The translations under genes were made by a program, and so were the position numbers. A stretch of 64,000 nucleotides of DNA from NCBI GenBank assembly GCA_900073065.1, contig FJOG01000007.1:815848-879847 (forward strand), in the 5' to 3' direction. Origin of the DNA: Phialocephala subalpina. Its lineage: Eukaryota; Ascomycota; Leotiomycetes; Helotiales; Mollisiaceae. Positions 43,722-56,680 of the stretch are shown here, in pieces. The notes beneath the pieces were generated by a model that worked only from the letters and a program-made list of their open reading frames with translations, had not been told where the DNA came from and searched no databases. The first letter of the stretch is position 1. Every line of letters begins with the position of its first letter.

Positions 43722-44923
43722 TGCCGTAGAATCGGGGTAGCGGCAACACAACCGTGTATGAGGCTCTGCTCACGAAGAGCGATACCTGCCATCAGATATT
43801 AGTCTGGACTCGAACTGGGTTTACTACCCTCCAATCACGGGGTCTCGTGAAGACTGGAACACATACCGTACTTGCAGAAAGTCTCTCGGCTGAGGTTAAC
43901 AGTAGATGCTAAACATCGGAGTGGGAGAGGAGGATTTTCAGCCTCAGCCGTCCTCAGCGGGGTCTGAGATTTGAGCCTCTTGGTTCCAGCTTGCTGAATC
44001 TGGGGTGGTACTCTCTCAATGGCCCCCAATGCGCCACATCACGCCCCGTTTCTGAGAGAAGGATCACCTGGACACCATCTTATGCATTTCACCAGTAAAC
44101 GCGGGCCAACGTTCAAGCCTGGCTTGGTGCATTCGATCCCAATTGATCCTTCAAAAACCATCTTGTACGGACCGTACGGGAAGGCTAGATGTTCCTGCGA
44201 ATAACGCGATCGGGATGTGCAGCTCGAAACGCCTTCTATGTGCCTCGGGTGCGGGTGACAAGTCGTGAGAAGGTTATTCGTTTGCTGTGCCGTGTCTCCT
44301 GTGACCATGAGACGTGCATTGCAGAATATTGATCAGGGTTGTGATGTGGTGTGGAAGTGAAGTGAAAGCCAGCGAGGCTGGGCGAAATGTTAGGCGTCTG
44401 TGTAAGGACACACCCGCGTTTTTATAGGACGACATCGAGCGCACGACCCCGGAGGACTGAAATATCAGGTTACGTAGACGCTTGTCACAACCTGGGGCAA
44501 ATTTCGAGCATGATGCTTGTTAAATAGGAATTTTTATACAAACAATCAGAATGAAGTGATCATGGACCACCGACGTTGACAAAAGCTTAATAGCCGAACC
44601 ACCGCTCGGAAGTGCCGAATTTATACTTCCTCGGCTCCGAGTAGGAAAACCCGGAGCCGACGCTAGCGTCTTCCGCAATCTCATACTCGGCCCAATGATA
44701 CTTGAACGTTATTTTCGTGTTTATTTGGTGAGGTATCTAATGCACAACAACGTGCATAATTCTAAACTTTAAAATTTATTTGCTAGTTAAGAGGAGAATA
44801 TTTCACAATTATTTTCTCATTTTTATGAAATAATTCTATAATCTAGTCGTGGTTAAAAGCCATATATAATGCTAAAACTATAGTAAATCTGGTGAGGTAT
44901 CGGTAATTTAGTAGCGCACGGTC
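43722..44923. other. upstream region of giant ankyrin gene A
   Basis: Leader and promoter side. Around 44633-44665 a short inverted repeat (TCGGCTCCG ... CGGAGCCGA) can form a hairpin. 44700-44900 is AT-rich, and TGGTGAGGTATC occurs twice (44726, 44890). No gene. Confidence 0.4.
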
Positions 44924-46520
44924 ATGCCCCTTATTACTCTAGGTAAAATTGGCCCGAGTATGTCCCGCTTCAGACCTCTTGCCTCTGCAAAAGACGCTAC
45001 TGCAATGCATTTCCGGATGAATCTAACGTCGCTTCATGCCCAGCAAGCAAATCGACATCCCGGCTTCCTCGAGGTGGATAGCGGGCTTCAGAGGTGGTTG
45101 TTTCGACCTGTGGACTCGACATATATGGCCTTCAGAATTGATCAGGCCTTTTTTCGACTTTCTCGGGGAACATCAGGCATTAAAGCATTTCTCGAGCCAA
45201 TATCAACCATTTCATATGACTTTGTCTCATACAATGGGGATGCTCGTGCCGAACAGCTTGATAAACAAGGACTTTTGTGTTTGCTCCGTGACTTGGATTG
45301 GAATGAGGCGACATCGGTACCTTCAGACAAGGTTGAACAGGCTGGAAATTTTCTTTTCTCCGACTACAACGGAAAGTGAATTTGGGCTGCCTCCTAAATA
45401 TGACTCTCCGGCACTGAGGCTGACGGTAGTCATTTTCTGTCGCGAATCACAAACGATGATACTGGAGTTGTAAAGCGTTCGCAGAGGATGGTAGACCACT
45501 TGATGGGGACGAAAACGGTGGCTGGATAGCTTCTGGCAACGAAGAACAACAACGATCTGCTCTCTCGAGGACCCGTTCAAGAATAATGATGACGACGAAA
45601 ACATCAACGATGGCGATGAGGAGGAACAATCAGATTTCAATGACGCATTCAACGATCGCGAAGACAAGTAAGAGGAAGAGATAAGGCTGGAAATAGTGTG
45701 CCGTGACTGTGAAAACGAGCAAAATGGCTTCAAACCTTTCGCTGATTCGGGTCCAGGAGGCGAAGAGCACGCTTGGAGTGAGCAACAGAAAGATCAAGAA
45801 GTTATGTTGAACGACAGCGACGATGAGCAACAGAAATCCGAAGCTCTGAGAATTCGATGTACAACCTGCTTTAGGTGGGAATGAGTCAAATCCTGGAGAG
45901 AGTGGCTTGGAAGCAGGAAGCGAAAGTGACGATGACCATCAATTCTCGGACCCAAGCAATCGGTGGCATCGGAAACGCAGTGAGAGACAATGTACTGGAG
46001 AGCGACCAAGACGCCGAGGAACTTTCGAACTACGATAGCTTTGAAGGGACGATGATCAATGTTTAATGGTGAAGCTGAGCCGGCGTGGTAGGAGATGCCC
46101 TGGCTGAAGGCGAGCTCGAGATTGACAAATCTCTGGCAAACTTTGATATCGAAGATGACGTAGTTGACAACATGTCAGTGTCGTAAATACAGGCAGACGA
46201 TGCCTTGTTGAATGATGGAATCGGCGATAGAATCAAATATGGTATCCTCAGGGGTTTTGGCGATGATAACGACGCGTTGGCAATCGATGCTTTCGATGGT
46301 GACGCGGGAGGTAGCTTGTCGTGGACAAAATGATTATGGCGAGTGGTAAATGGACGAGTCTGAAGCAGGGCAAGTACTTCCAGGAAGATACTGGCTGTGA
46401 TGCCGGAGACGTAGATTATAGAGGAGGAAATATTGAAATAGACCTCGAGGGAGAGAGGACATAACGATAGCTACCACGGCGCAGACGACTGCTACGAATG
46501 ATGGATGGACAGAATACATG
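44924..46520 (+). pseudogene. decayed acidic (Asp/Glu-rich) protein gene
   Basis: The first frame (44924-45379) reads like protein (WLFRPVDSTYMAFRIDQAF, LLRDLDWNEATSVPSD). Coding texture then continues on the plus strand in changing frames with many stops: NDGDEEEQSDFNDAFND near 45605, LNDSDDEQQKSEA near 45805, ESGLEAGSESDDDHQFSD near 45900. The density of Asp/Glu runs over about 700 bp without a continuous frame suggests an old gene with an acidic disordered tail that has lost its frame. It sits between the two giant ankyrin genes on the opposite strand. Family not recognised. Confidence 0.4.
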
Positions 46521-46719
46521 CTCATAAACTGACCGGATTTGATTCAATCGAAATGCCATTGTTATCAAAACTAAGTGTTCTTTGCACATGGGCTCTTCGG
46601 CCATTGTAGGACGGTTCCGAGCTCGCTGGCGGCTATAAATTGAGTCGTATAGGTTTAAATAAGCGCTCCTCTTTTAAATCAAATCATTTATCTAGTTCAA
46701 GGCAAATATCCTAGAGAGA

Positions 46720-46800
46720 AAAAGAAGAAGAGGGAAGAAGAAGAGAAAGAAAGAGAAAGGATGAAGGAGAAGCGCCCGAAAAAAAAAAAGGGGGGGGCAA
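46720..46800. repeat. purine microsatellite (GAA/GAAA) and A-then-G homopolymer
   Basis: Runs of AGAAGAAGAGG and GAAAGAAAGAGAAAGG end in a stretch of about ten A followed by nine G. Low-complexity DNA; more purine-rich text follows to about 46930. The stretch up to 47619 has no gene. Confidence 0.8.
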
Positions 46801-47619
46801 AGAAAATTAAGAACATTCAAGTTCAAAGAATTTTGAGTTTATCAAAGTAACCTAGTATCAAAATTTCAATTTCAATCCAAAGCGAAAAGAAAGGAAAAAC
46901 GAAAAACAAGAAGCGGTCTAAGAAGATCACCTTTAAACCCATTTTTTGCACCAAATTATATATATATTTTTATTTTATTTTTTTATAGCGAACTTTTACC
47001 CCGCTAAATTTTAAGGCGCAGCCGCCATTGCGCTCCCCTATCGCTCAACTTCGAAGCCTGAATCGCTCCACATTCGGGCTGCGAAGGCTTGATTTTCTAG
47101 GCTTCGGTCGCTAGACATGAGGTGACTACCAGGCCCGGACGCCTAGGCGCAGAACCTCATTGCGTTGAAACGCACAAATACAAATGGATTCAAAAGGAAA
47201 GAAATTTTTGGCAGAAAATTGATAGAAATAGAAACGCAAAGAAAAAAAAGAACCATCTAAGAATCAGGACGCTACCGGCTACGTTCGAAACCTGATCGCT
47301 GAAAGGATACGTTATGAGTAACCCAACACCAGCAACGACCCCTATCTCCTGTGGCTCATCAAATTCATGCTTATTTAAATCCATACAGGCGAAAGCAAGA
47401 AGACGGGCGCTGGCCAACCACGCTTTTTTCAACTCCCAAGTTCGACCACGCAGTACTCACGGCTTCATCACTGATGCACACGAAGGACGTTGATAGAAGC
47501 CATCGCATGCACGAAGAAACAGAGACAGACCGTAACACGAACTCAAACCAACATTTCATGGCGCCGAAACTTTGAACGAAAATTTAGCTGCGAGTACCAA
47601 GACCACCATCCAAAACCAC

Positions 47620-50600
47620 TCAATCATACTGACTCGCCCTCGCCCTCTGCTCAGCCTGATATCTTGCACTCTGATCCTTCCGTTCACATAACGCGACCTG
47701 CCGATTGTACTCGCTCTGGCTCGCCGCTTCCCTTGCTGCGATGAGCTGCTGTTCATACGCGATTTTAGATTGGAGAGCTGAAGCTTCCCTCTGATCAAGA
47801 GTCCGTCGGTGAGCGAGCTCAGATGCCTGTTCGCGCTCAGCGTTTGTTCTCCTCCGCGCTGCTTCCTCGTTCACTCCTTCGAGTCTGAGTCTGTTTTCAT
47901 TCTTGAGGGATTCTTGCCTTTCTCGTTGGAGTTCTCTCGCGTGTTGGAGAGCTAAAGATTGTTTGTTTTGAGCTAGCTGCTTTTCGGTGGTTTCTTGCTC
48001 TTTGAGTTGGCGGAGGAAGAGGTTGTGCTTCTCCTTCTCTGCACGGATATGGCGGTCATAGTTCTCGGCTTCAATGGCGCGTTGGTGGGCTGCGATCTGG
48101 TTCCGTCTCTTCAACTCTTCTCGTTGCTCATGGTCTGCTCGTTTCTGTTTGTTTACTGCTTCAGCGACTGCTTCTGGTAGTCCGCATGCTCCTTCTGGTT
48201 GGTCGACCGTGTGTGCGTAGAAGCGGTCTTTACACTTTCTTGCATGTAACAATTTCTGGAATTGTTGGCATTTCTCAGGGCTATCGGCTGCGAAGAGAAG
48301 CTCCACGTATTTAGTGGGCGAGTAGACGTAACCTTGCGCATCCTGGTATAGGTAGGTAGGATCGTTGATGTTCTCCCAAACTGCTGGAAACGCCAATAGC
48401 TCGCGCACGACATCAAGTGAACTCTCATTCTCCAGAGCTAGATGGATCATTGTCTTACCACCACTCTGGGTTATGTTCTTGATCTGAGAGGGCAAAAGTA
48501 GCGCGATTGACTCGTGGATTCTCTTTGGCCAATCTTCTCCACCGGGTGCGGCGTTCAAACATAATTCTTCCAAAGCAGTTCGACCAAACCGACCCTCTGC
48601 ATGGATCGCAGACGGAAAGTCGTCGCGGTGTCCATTTGCTAGCAGCAGCTCGATGACTTGTGGGTGAGCTTCTCTTGCAGCTTCGTGTAAGCTGCCATCG
48701 TCACCTTTCGCGCCTGCTTTGATGAGTATCTCGGCAGTCTCGAGATGCCCATTTCCGCTCGCATTGAACAAAGCAGAGTGCTCATCTTTGTCAAGATGAG
48801 ACAGATCAACACCAAGCTCAATGAGCCTCTTTAAAACTGTATTCTTCCCGGTTGTGCTAGCAAGACCTGTCGCAGACGTGCATGTCTTAGGGGTTTGAAA
48901 TGACACTTCAGCTGTCATCAAAACTTATTAGCGACTCCATAATAGGAGGTGTGGGATAATTGTGGGGTACTAAGACTCACCATCGTTTCCTTCCTCTAGA
49001 ATTTCCATAACGACATCTTCAGAAATTGCTGGTGTACGGCGACTCATAAGCGTCCAGATGAGTAGAGTCATGCTTTCTGTCTCGCCAAACAGCTCGGCGT
49101 CGCATTTGCTGTTTGCAGGACACCCATGATTCAAGAGATGCTTCGCCAGTAGATGGCCTTCAGGGAACGCCGTAAGAGCACGGAAAATGACATAGTCTTG
49201 GAGAAGTGACTCCCGTGCTACACAATCTTCAAGATGCTCGAGGAATGAAATGAGTTCTTCCTCGTTCTCAAGTGCTCGGATCAGTGCGGGAATGACGATG
49301 TTCAGATCGGGATCTTGGAAGGCCAGACGTCTAAAAAGCTCCACATCATTGATCCTCGCGGTATCAACAAAGATTTTGCCATTGCCGCCGCTGGTATTTG
49401 GGTTGTATGGTATCAATATTTCTACCAGGTCTTTAGTCAATTGGCCAATGACGTCGTCAAATCCATCGAGCAGAGCATGATCGACTAGGCGTTGCGAAAC
49501 CCCCTTGGTCAATAGAATGGCGGCTGTTTGCAAGCCCTCTGGCGCCGACTGTATGGTGCGAGCATTCAACAGTTGCTCAAAGGCCTGGTCTACTATCTCG
49601 CTGGGGATTTCTGCTTTCGCCAATAGCTCTGTGGATTTAGCATCTCCAGCTATGGCAGACAAAATGAGACTTTCGCCTCCGTTATATGCGGGGTCTGGCT
49701 TGTAGTCCATCACCAAGCTCAGAAGGTCGTGGTCTTTCTCCTCCACTATTTGTGCAAGGTGATGCGATACAGTTTCCTGGCTGACCCCGGGTCCTTTCTC
49801 TAGCAGTGCTCTCGCCATCGCAAAGCGATCCGAACCCGTCAATTTCATTGATGTCGAGAAAGACCGGTCCAAGGTTTGTTGCTCCGATAGGTCTCCGGTC
49901 AGTAGGACATTTAGTGTTGCGAGGTCACCCCTTGCAGCAATTCCATGCAGTGCGCTCCCAGCATCAAAGTCCAGCGAGGCATTGAAACCTATGAGAAGCG
50001 TGAGAAGATCATGATCGACAATTTCGGCTCGAGTGGCTTCTAATAAGGCGGCACTGACAAGGTCTCGTGTGATTCCGGCTTTTAGCAAGCTGTGATAAAT
50101 TGGTCTTCTCTGTTGGAGGCTGAGTGCGGAGGCAGTGGCAGCCTGGAAGCTTCCATTACAAGAATTCTGACTCGGACTTCTGTTGAGAAAGAGGTTGAGC
50201 AGGTCTAGCGACCCTGCTGAAGAAACGACCCTTATTGCGGAGCCATTTTCAGCTTCTACCGATGCGCCATGATCCAAGAGAAGAGAAGAGGTCTTGATAT
50301 CATTTGCATCACGCAAGACGACCTCAATCAATGTCGCACTGACATCATTTTCGTTCAAGTAGTCTGCGAGAATAGTGTCGAACATGTCGTATCGTTCTCC
50401 CTGTGTACACTCTGTCTTTCTCGCAAGTGCAAATGCATTGCTAAGGGTCTTCTTGTTGAGTTTGGTGATCATGAATCGTTTCAAGAGTGGCAAATTCTTG
50501 GTCTTGATTGACTCAAGAACGGCTGCGCCTCCATCGAAATTCGGGGAGGCATGATGATCGAGAAGGAGTTTAACATGGGAAAGGTCGTATTGGATAGCTT

Positions 50601-53049
50601 CTCGAGACGCTTGAACAAGCGCTTGATCCTGACCAATATTCAATCCTCCGGATTTCGCCAATGCCTTCATCAAATTGTATCTTCTTGTCCTGTCCAGAAT
50701 TCCACTGGTTGCTGGGAAAGCGAGAACAATGTTGGCATGTTTGACACCTGCTCCAAGGAGAAGACTACAGACATCCACATTACCCGTAGCAACGGCGTAC
50801 TGCAGTGCTTGGGCATGTTGGAAGTCGGCACTTGCACCAAAATCCAGAAGAAGTCGTATAACCTCTATACGACCACTTTTGTTTTCGACCTCATTGAGAA
50901 GTGGTTGGTCGAGAAGTCCCTTGTAGCCATAACTCTTCAGGCTCGAGGTGCGAACGAGCAATGTTGCCTTATCCAGGCTGAACCCCTGTGGTTTCAGCAC
51001 ATTTTGAAGTTGGGCTGCGAATGTTTCCTTTTCAATCTTGCAGTCTTTGCAAATAAATCCCAATGCTGAAACCCTCGGCAGACGGAGTGCTTCTTCAATG
51101 GCTTTGCCTTGCTGGTGATTGGCATTGGCCCCATGACGAATCAGAGCAGCCAGAGCCTTTTCACGATGGTCATCTCGGGCAGCCTTGATGAGCATTTCGG
51201 CTACTGAAGTCCCTCGGGCTCCCTTCTCCAAGAGCGTAGTCATCATTCCGACCTGTCGCTCGTAGTCGCCAGCCTCGGCGGTCGCAAATGACACGGGCAA
51301 GAAGCGAATGGCCTCTGAAACTGTATCCAATCCTGGGGTTCCTTGACAAAGCAAGTCTAGCGCTCTCTCGTCTTGATGTGCGGCTGCAGTACACACACAA
51401 TTGCCGTTCTCGTCAAGGAAGTCAACGGAAGCATGGTATCGCATCAATATTTCGATCAGGCTGTAGTCTGTTGGGTCTTTTACATTCGCTGCGATATTTT
51501 GAAGGCCGACGTGGAGTTGTTTACCCGACACTCCCTTGTTGAGAAGCCTAGTCATGATATCGAGTCTTTTAGATGGGGGCTGGATTCTCATCGCGTCAGG
51601 AAGAACCTCACAAAGAACAGAAGGTTGACAGGGCCCTTTCAAGAGTTTTCCAAATAAGTCGAAATCGTTGCGTCTCAATGCCGCTCGAACACATCGTGCA
51701 TGGTCGTAGTCCAGAATGGCGCCTTTCTCGATCAACATAGGCGCCAATGACGTGCACCCTTTCTCCACAACATCACAGAGGCATTTGTTGAGTGAAGCTT
51801 GTGAAACACCTTTCTCCACGAGGGCTTTGACGATTTCCTCAAAGGCGTCGAGATCTTCCAATCCGTTAGCTTCGTAAAGAGCTCTTGAAGTGCTCGCCTC
51901 GGGAACAGGGACTCGGAGAAGGACTTCAACGAGATCTATTTGTCCAGAGATAACAGCCAATCGTAGACCCTCAGCCCCATTGCGATCAGTTGATATGCCA
52001 TGATGAGTAAGAAGCTCGACTAGAGCGTTTTGATTGTTCTTGACGGCTTCCAAGAGTGCATCGTGTAATGTTGATGTGTCCGCGTTTGCTCCGGCACACA
52101 AAAGCATGTCTAGGAATCGAACCTTGGTTTTTTCGTCCATGATTGCACAGGCAGTGCTAGTGGCTGCATCCAGACTAGTTGTTACTGGATCTTCATTCCC
52201 AGTCAGAATCATGGCTGTCTGCTCCAGATTTCCGATACTGATTGCAGCACACAACGCCTGGCCGTCATCAAGCAGGCCATCGGCACCATGTGCAATCAAC
52301 AACGCCACCAAATCAGAGTCCTGGCCGATGGCTGCGAGCAAGGCTTGATCGATATAGAATGTATTCAGGGGAGTAGTTGCTGTCAAGAACATTGTGTACA
52401 AGTTTTGGTTCTGCTCGCTGATTGCGGCGAGAAAATGATCCGCGATTCCTGGTGCATTCGGGTCGGCGTTATTTCGAAAGAGCTCCTGTGCAGTTTCTAT
52501 TGCCTTGCAATCCAGTGCAATGCTCAAAGCTCTATCTCGAGAGACCTGACTCGCTCCAAAGTTTGTGAGCAGTCTAATGTAAGCAACATCGTTGCGCCCA
52601 TTGCGTCCAGCGACAAGCTCCAGCCAGCCATTCGACTTGCCCGTGGAAATTGCATCGCCATTTTTGTCCGCGGCGTAGCCAACGTTCACATCTAAAGGAT
52701 CTCTCAAGTTGAAGGAAATCACGGCTTGAGCCAGTCCAGGCGGGCCACCTTGGCGAATTTGTTGATCGAGGACAGCATATCTCTCTGCCTTCGTGTAAGT
52801 CCAATTGTCCGGGTTCAGAAGGGCAGCTTTCTCCTTTTTCGACCTGAGGAGATTCCGTTTCTGCTTGGTTGGGTCTGTGTAATAGACACTAGATGTCCGC
52901 TGCACCTTCAGACTTTCTTTGGCGTCAGCCTGGTCAACTGGAGATGTAGCAATGGAGTCGCGCCGGAACGGCTGGACTGTCGGTAGTCGCTCTTTCGTGT
53001 ATGCTCCGGCTGCTCTTGCGAGTGCTAATAATCGATCTGGATCGTGCAT
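47620..53049 (-). CDS. giant ankyrin-type repeat protein B (1,786 aa)
   Basis: Two exons in phase: 48981-53049 and 47620-48911 (intron gtgagt...gacag). ATG 53049 (MHDPDRLLALARAAG) is chosen; the frame is open further up but without ATG, and an intron acceptor (ctagcag) just upstream leaves room for a 5' exon. After a basic head of about 90 residues come ankyrin-type helices to about residue 1600. They are organised from about residue 300 in a super-repeat of roughly 95 aa (LLEKG-V...D-LL-LI-Y-AS-D...G-AL--A---GD...LL...AF). The shared module HSALFNASGNGHLETA, DGSLHEAARE, YSPTKY follows. From about 1610 the tail is a highly charged Glu/Gln/Arg coil. It shares order and motifs with gene A but is shorter; paralogy is inferred. 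Confidence 0.85.
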
Positions 53050-54053
53050 ATTTTGACATTGGGAGATGGGTACTGCTAGAAACAACCATTTCGTAAGTCT
53101 AGATTTGCGACTCAATCCATGAGGTCGTCGGGAGAAACAGAAATTGGCACATGCAGGCCGTAAGCCACATTTTGCTCACTGCCGCCACGAGGTTGCATTC
53201 ATATTCCAGCCTCGAGCCTCATGAGGGGGAAGTGTACGAAGTACAAGAACGGAGTTCGTCCGCCCTGGTGGCGCTTGAAAGCTTGTATGATTCGTGGACA
53301 ACTATTCTGAACGTTGGGGTCCGTTTGGTGAGGCTGAGGTTGGGGTGTCTCCATTGAACTGGGTGTGATGAGCATCAGGGCGTTCTTCCTCCCGGATTAG
53401 CGTCCCAACTCGTCGTCCTGCAGGTGCATTGTGACTTCCTTTGCAACTCTCAGGACCACTGAGGACGCGGATCCAGCAGGAGGCTTCAATGAGATCTGAC
53501 AATTGGTTCCAGAAAAGCCCCGCGGGAGGCAGCCGTCGTGGGCAGTTTCAAGGGGTCTTGTGAAGCTGTGAAGCCTGGGCTAGAATCACTTGATGGGCTA
53601 TCTTTCATCAGAGGAGCCGTTGCTAAAACACAGACGATTAAATTATTACAAGTGGATGTGAGGAATGCGAGCTCGGGTCTCTGTTATTGAGAGAATTTGG
53701 ATTGATGAAATCGTGTGAGAGTTGGAAAGCATGCGAATAGTGCGACGAAGCTGTTAGCGAGAGAGCTTATTAGTCACCAAGCCTCAGTGTTCTTTGGCAG
53801 CGATTTACCCCCTTAAAGGACATCAGCGTTGTTTTTGAGCAGTCTCGCTAAATTATAGGGGCTCCAGCACCCAGCTCCCTATAGTTCCAGGCATTTCCCA
53901 TCACAGAGCCAAATCCTACTCGGGATGCCATGTCAACCATCCTTCCAAACAAAAAACACCCCTATCATCGCTCGTCAAAAATGGTGCATAGAAACTCCAA
54001 CTCCCTGGAGCACTATAATTAGCATTAATAAACGTCGAATATGTGATTTCCGC
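53050..54053. other. upstream region of giant ankyrin gene B
   Basis: About 1 kb that should hold the promoter and possibly a short 5' exon. No other gene seen; the ORF near 53925 is short and unsupported. Confidence 0.4.
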
Positions 54054-54511
54054 CTATCCTTGTACAGGAGGACAACTCCTCCCCGGTGCGCCTTTCGAAT
54101 TCTCCCACTGAAAAGTATCGAGATGGTAGGTGTCACAGAGTGGGAAAGGCCATTTGAAATTAACGTGTTGATCTAGTTTCATGGTCCAATTGACATAAGC
54201 TCCGAGACTGATGTCCTCGCGGAAGCAGCCCCAGATGACGAGGACTGCGAAGTTGTCGCTGAGAGATGTTAGAAGAGTTTAAGAGAAGAAGGGGGATTCA
54301 AGCTACGGGATGGGAGGATCTGGGATGAGTTGCACGCGCTCGATGAGAAAGAGGTCTGTCGATTGATTTGAACATAGGCGCGCGTTTTCAACGCCGGAAG
54401 TATCCCAGGGTAGATAACGACTTCGGGCGGGGAGAAGAAGAAAGTCTTCTGAGCGGTCGAGCATAAGACTACCGGGAGACAACATGTGAGAATTGGAAGA
54501 AGAAACTCCAT
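54054..54511 (-). pseudogene. small secreted protein gene with a frameshift
   Basis: ATG 54511 opens a clear signal peptide (MEFLLPILTCCLPVVLC) followed by QKTFFFSPPEVVIYPG. The next part (DTSGVENARLCSNQSTD... VQLIPDPPIP) is in another frame; one extra G in the GGG at about 54410 would restore it. A canonical intron follows (gtagct ... ctaacatctctcag, ending at about 54259). The second exon reads DNFAVLVIWGCFREDISLGAYVNW, then FKWPFPLCDTYHLDTFQWENS, and ends at TAG 54054-54056. It resembles small fungal secreted proteins with a beta-sandwich N-terminus, but the family is not certain. Pseudogene or homopolymer sequencing error. Confidence 0.55.
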
Positions 54512-54861
54512 CTTGTGCAATGCCGGAGCTCATGAATTGTGAGATTACAAAACTATGGTGAGATGAATGAAAATGGTTTTGCTCAATGACTGGTTGCTGC
54601 CTGAAATGTTCGAAATCACGACTCGGAAGGAGAGTCGTTCCCTCCTTCCAATGGCGCGAATCAAAATTCGACCGCCTAGAAAGATCAAATCTAGGAGTAC
54701 CGCTTGATGTACATTAGAGTGCCTTCACGCGCATAATAGAGATTTGGTTCCAAATGGACATACTTGCTCGTACAGCAGAGCGAGCGAAACGAAGTTGTGA
54801 AGAAAGGAGGCGTGTTAGCAATTACTTCCTTTTAATAGCTCTCGGACCTCCTATCTTTCAC

Positions 54862-56046
54862 CTATGACCCTGGCACAGGTCTATTAATCAACTCAGACCA
54901 ATCCTCATTCCTAATATAATCCTCAATCCTCGTCGGCTTAACATCCAACTACCACCTGTCAGCATCACCCCTCGTCATTCACATCAAAAGCGGAGTAACT
55001 CACATCCTTCGCAAAGATCACACTCTCATCATCCTTCCCCCAATACCCAAACTCCTGCATATACGCATACATCTCTCCAATCTCCAATCCATACCCGCCG
55101 GGCGCCAACTTATCATGATCTTCAACAGTCGCGTGCTCGAACGCAGCTGGAAACCCAGTGATTTTTGTCCAAAGTGCGACTAAGTCTTTCCATGGCATGA
55201 GATCACCGTAGGCGATGATGTTCTTCCCTGGTGGGAGTTTGGAGAGGGCTTTGACGAACAAGCCTGCGTCGGACGGAACGATGAATGGGACGGGTGTATC
55301 GCCATTGCCAGGGACGCGGAGGAGCAGAGACCCATCGGGACGCTGCGATGTCAGTTGTATTTCCTGAGTTGTGGGCGGAAGGGGAATTGAGATACCTTTT
55401 CCCACGGGACGGCACCCTGTCCCCATTTCCAATTGTTGATGAAAAGTCCCATCTGCAATTGCGACGTCTTCTTCGCGAGATCAGGATACTTTTCATGGAC
55501 ATAATCCAGAACAGTAGCCTTGGAGTCGAAATGGTAGACATTGGTGTACTTCCCCTTTGACCACTTTTTCGTGTGTGAAAGCCCGGACCATACGAAAAGC
55601 TCCAAACTATCACCGACAGTCGCAGCAGCATCGACAATGTTCTTTCCCTGCTGAACCTCCTCATCGAATACATATTCGTTAGTCGTCTGATTTGGTTTGA
55701 GCTTTGCGATATCGGCATCTGTAGGTGCGATGATGACACCAATGTTGAAGGCAGTGTTGCCGAAGATCACGTTGGCGCCTTTGAAGGCTTTCTTGAGGGA
55801 TTCCACGTTGTCGACATCTCCAGGGACGATCTCGATGCCTTTCGCTGCAAGAGCTAGACTCGCTGGCTTGCTTGGGTCACGACTAGTTCCTCGAATCTTC
55901 CATGTCGGGTCCTTGAGGAAGGCCTCGGCGACGGAACTCCCCTGAATGAAGGTTAGTTCTGATGGTCACGAGATGGTCACAAATGAGAGGTGAGTTTGAC
56001 GAACCTGGTTTCCAGTGACGCCTACGATTACAAGTAACTTCGACAT
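54862..56046 (-). CDS. NmrA-like family NAD(P)-binding protein
   Basis: Four exons in phase: 56005-56046, 55396-55941, 55004-55342 and 54862-54948, giving 337 residues. The dinucleotide-binding loop VGVTGNQGSSV is built across the first splice. TSRDPSKPASLALAAKGIEIVPGDVDN follows as an NADP-preference region, then FVWSGLSHTKKWSKGKYTNVYHFDSKA and a C-terminal YGDLMPWKDLVALWTKITG. The order matches NmrA-like atypical short-chain dehydrogenases, which sense NAD(P) state or act as reductases. The usual YxxxK is replaced by a HFDSKA-type region, so catalysis is uncertain. Cytosolic or nuclear; target not predictable. Confidence 0.9.
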
Positions 56047-56680
56047 ATTGAATACGATTGGTGGAATGCTTTTCCAGATTGGAGTTTTCTGGCGTTCAAG
56101 TAAAGAGTAAACAAGCTGTTGATGATGCGTCCAGAAAGGAAACAATCCACACCCACACCATATATATATACCGAACAATTCTATCGTATAGTCTTACGAC
56201 TTCCAATAAGTCTTCGGCGATTCAACTCATGCTTATGAATTTCATGTCTCTTAGACACGTATGTCCGAGGTCATGGCAATTCAGGATCGCGTTTGCCGTA
56301 TGAGGACCCTGTTTGAGGTCGCTGAATAATGCAACTGCATCGCGGGGAAACATCATGCCTGCAGCGCATAAGACGATGTAAGGTATGGCGCCATAAAGGC
56401 GTAGGTACGAGATGAAAACATCCAGGTCCAATAACAGAGCTGAAGAGGCTGTGTCTCAAATGGATTGTTGCGGTCAAACTCCGAAGGTTCCGCCGGAGTT
56501 AATGCCAAACGAACAGTCAGCTTTCGCAAGGGTATTGATCCGGGTATGTTGACAAAGGGGCAAGACGCTCTATTAACCGCCCAGGCCCCTTTGAGATAGT
56601 GCGGACGCTCTTAGCTGAGAACTTCATATGTACTTAAAAGACTTTCAGGAACCTTGTGGGCGCAATTTTCAGGCTCAAGT
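56047..56680. other. upstream region of the NmrA-like gene
   Basis: Includes a TATATATATA run near 56159. No gene supported. Confidence 0.4.
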
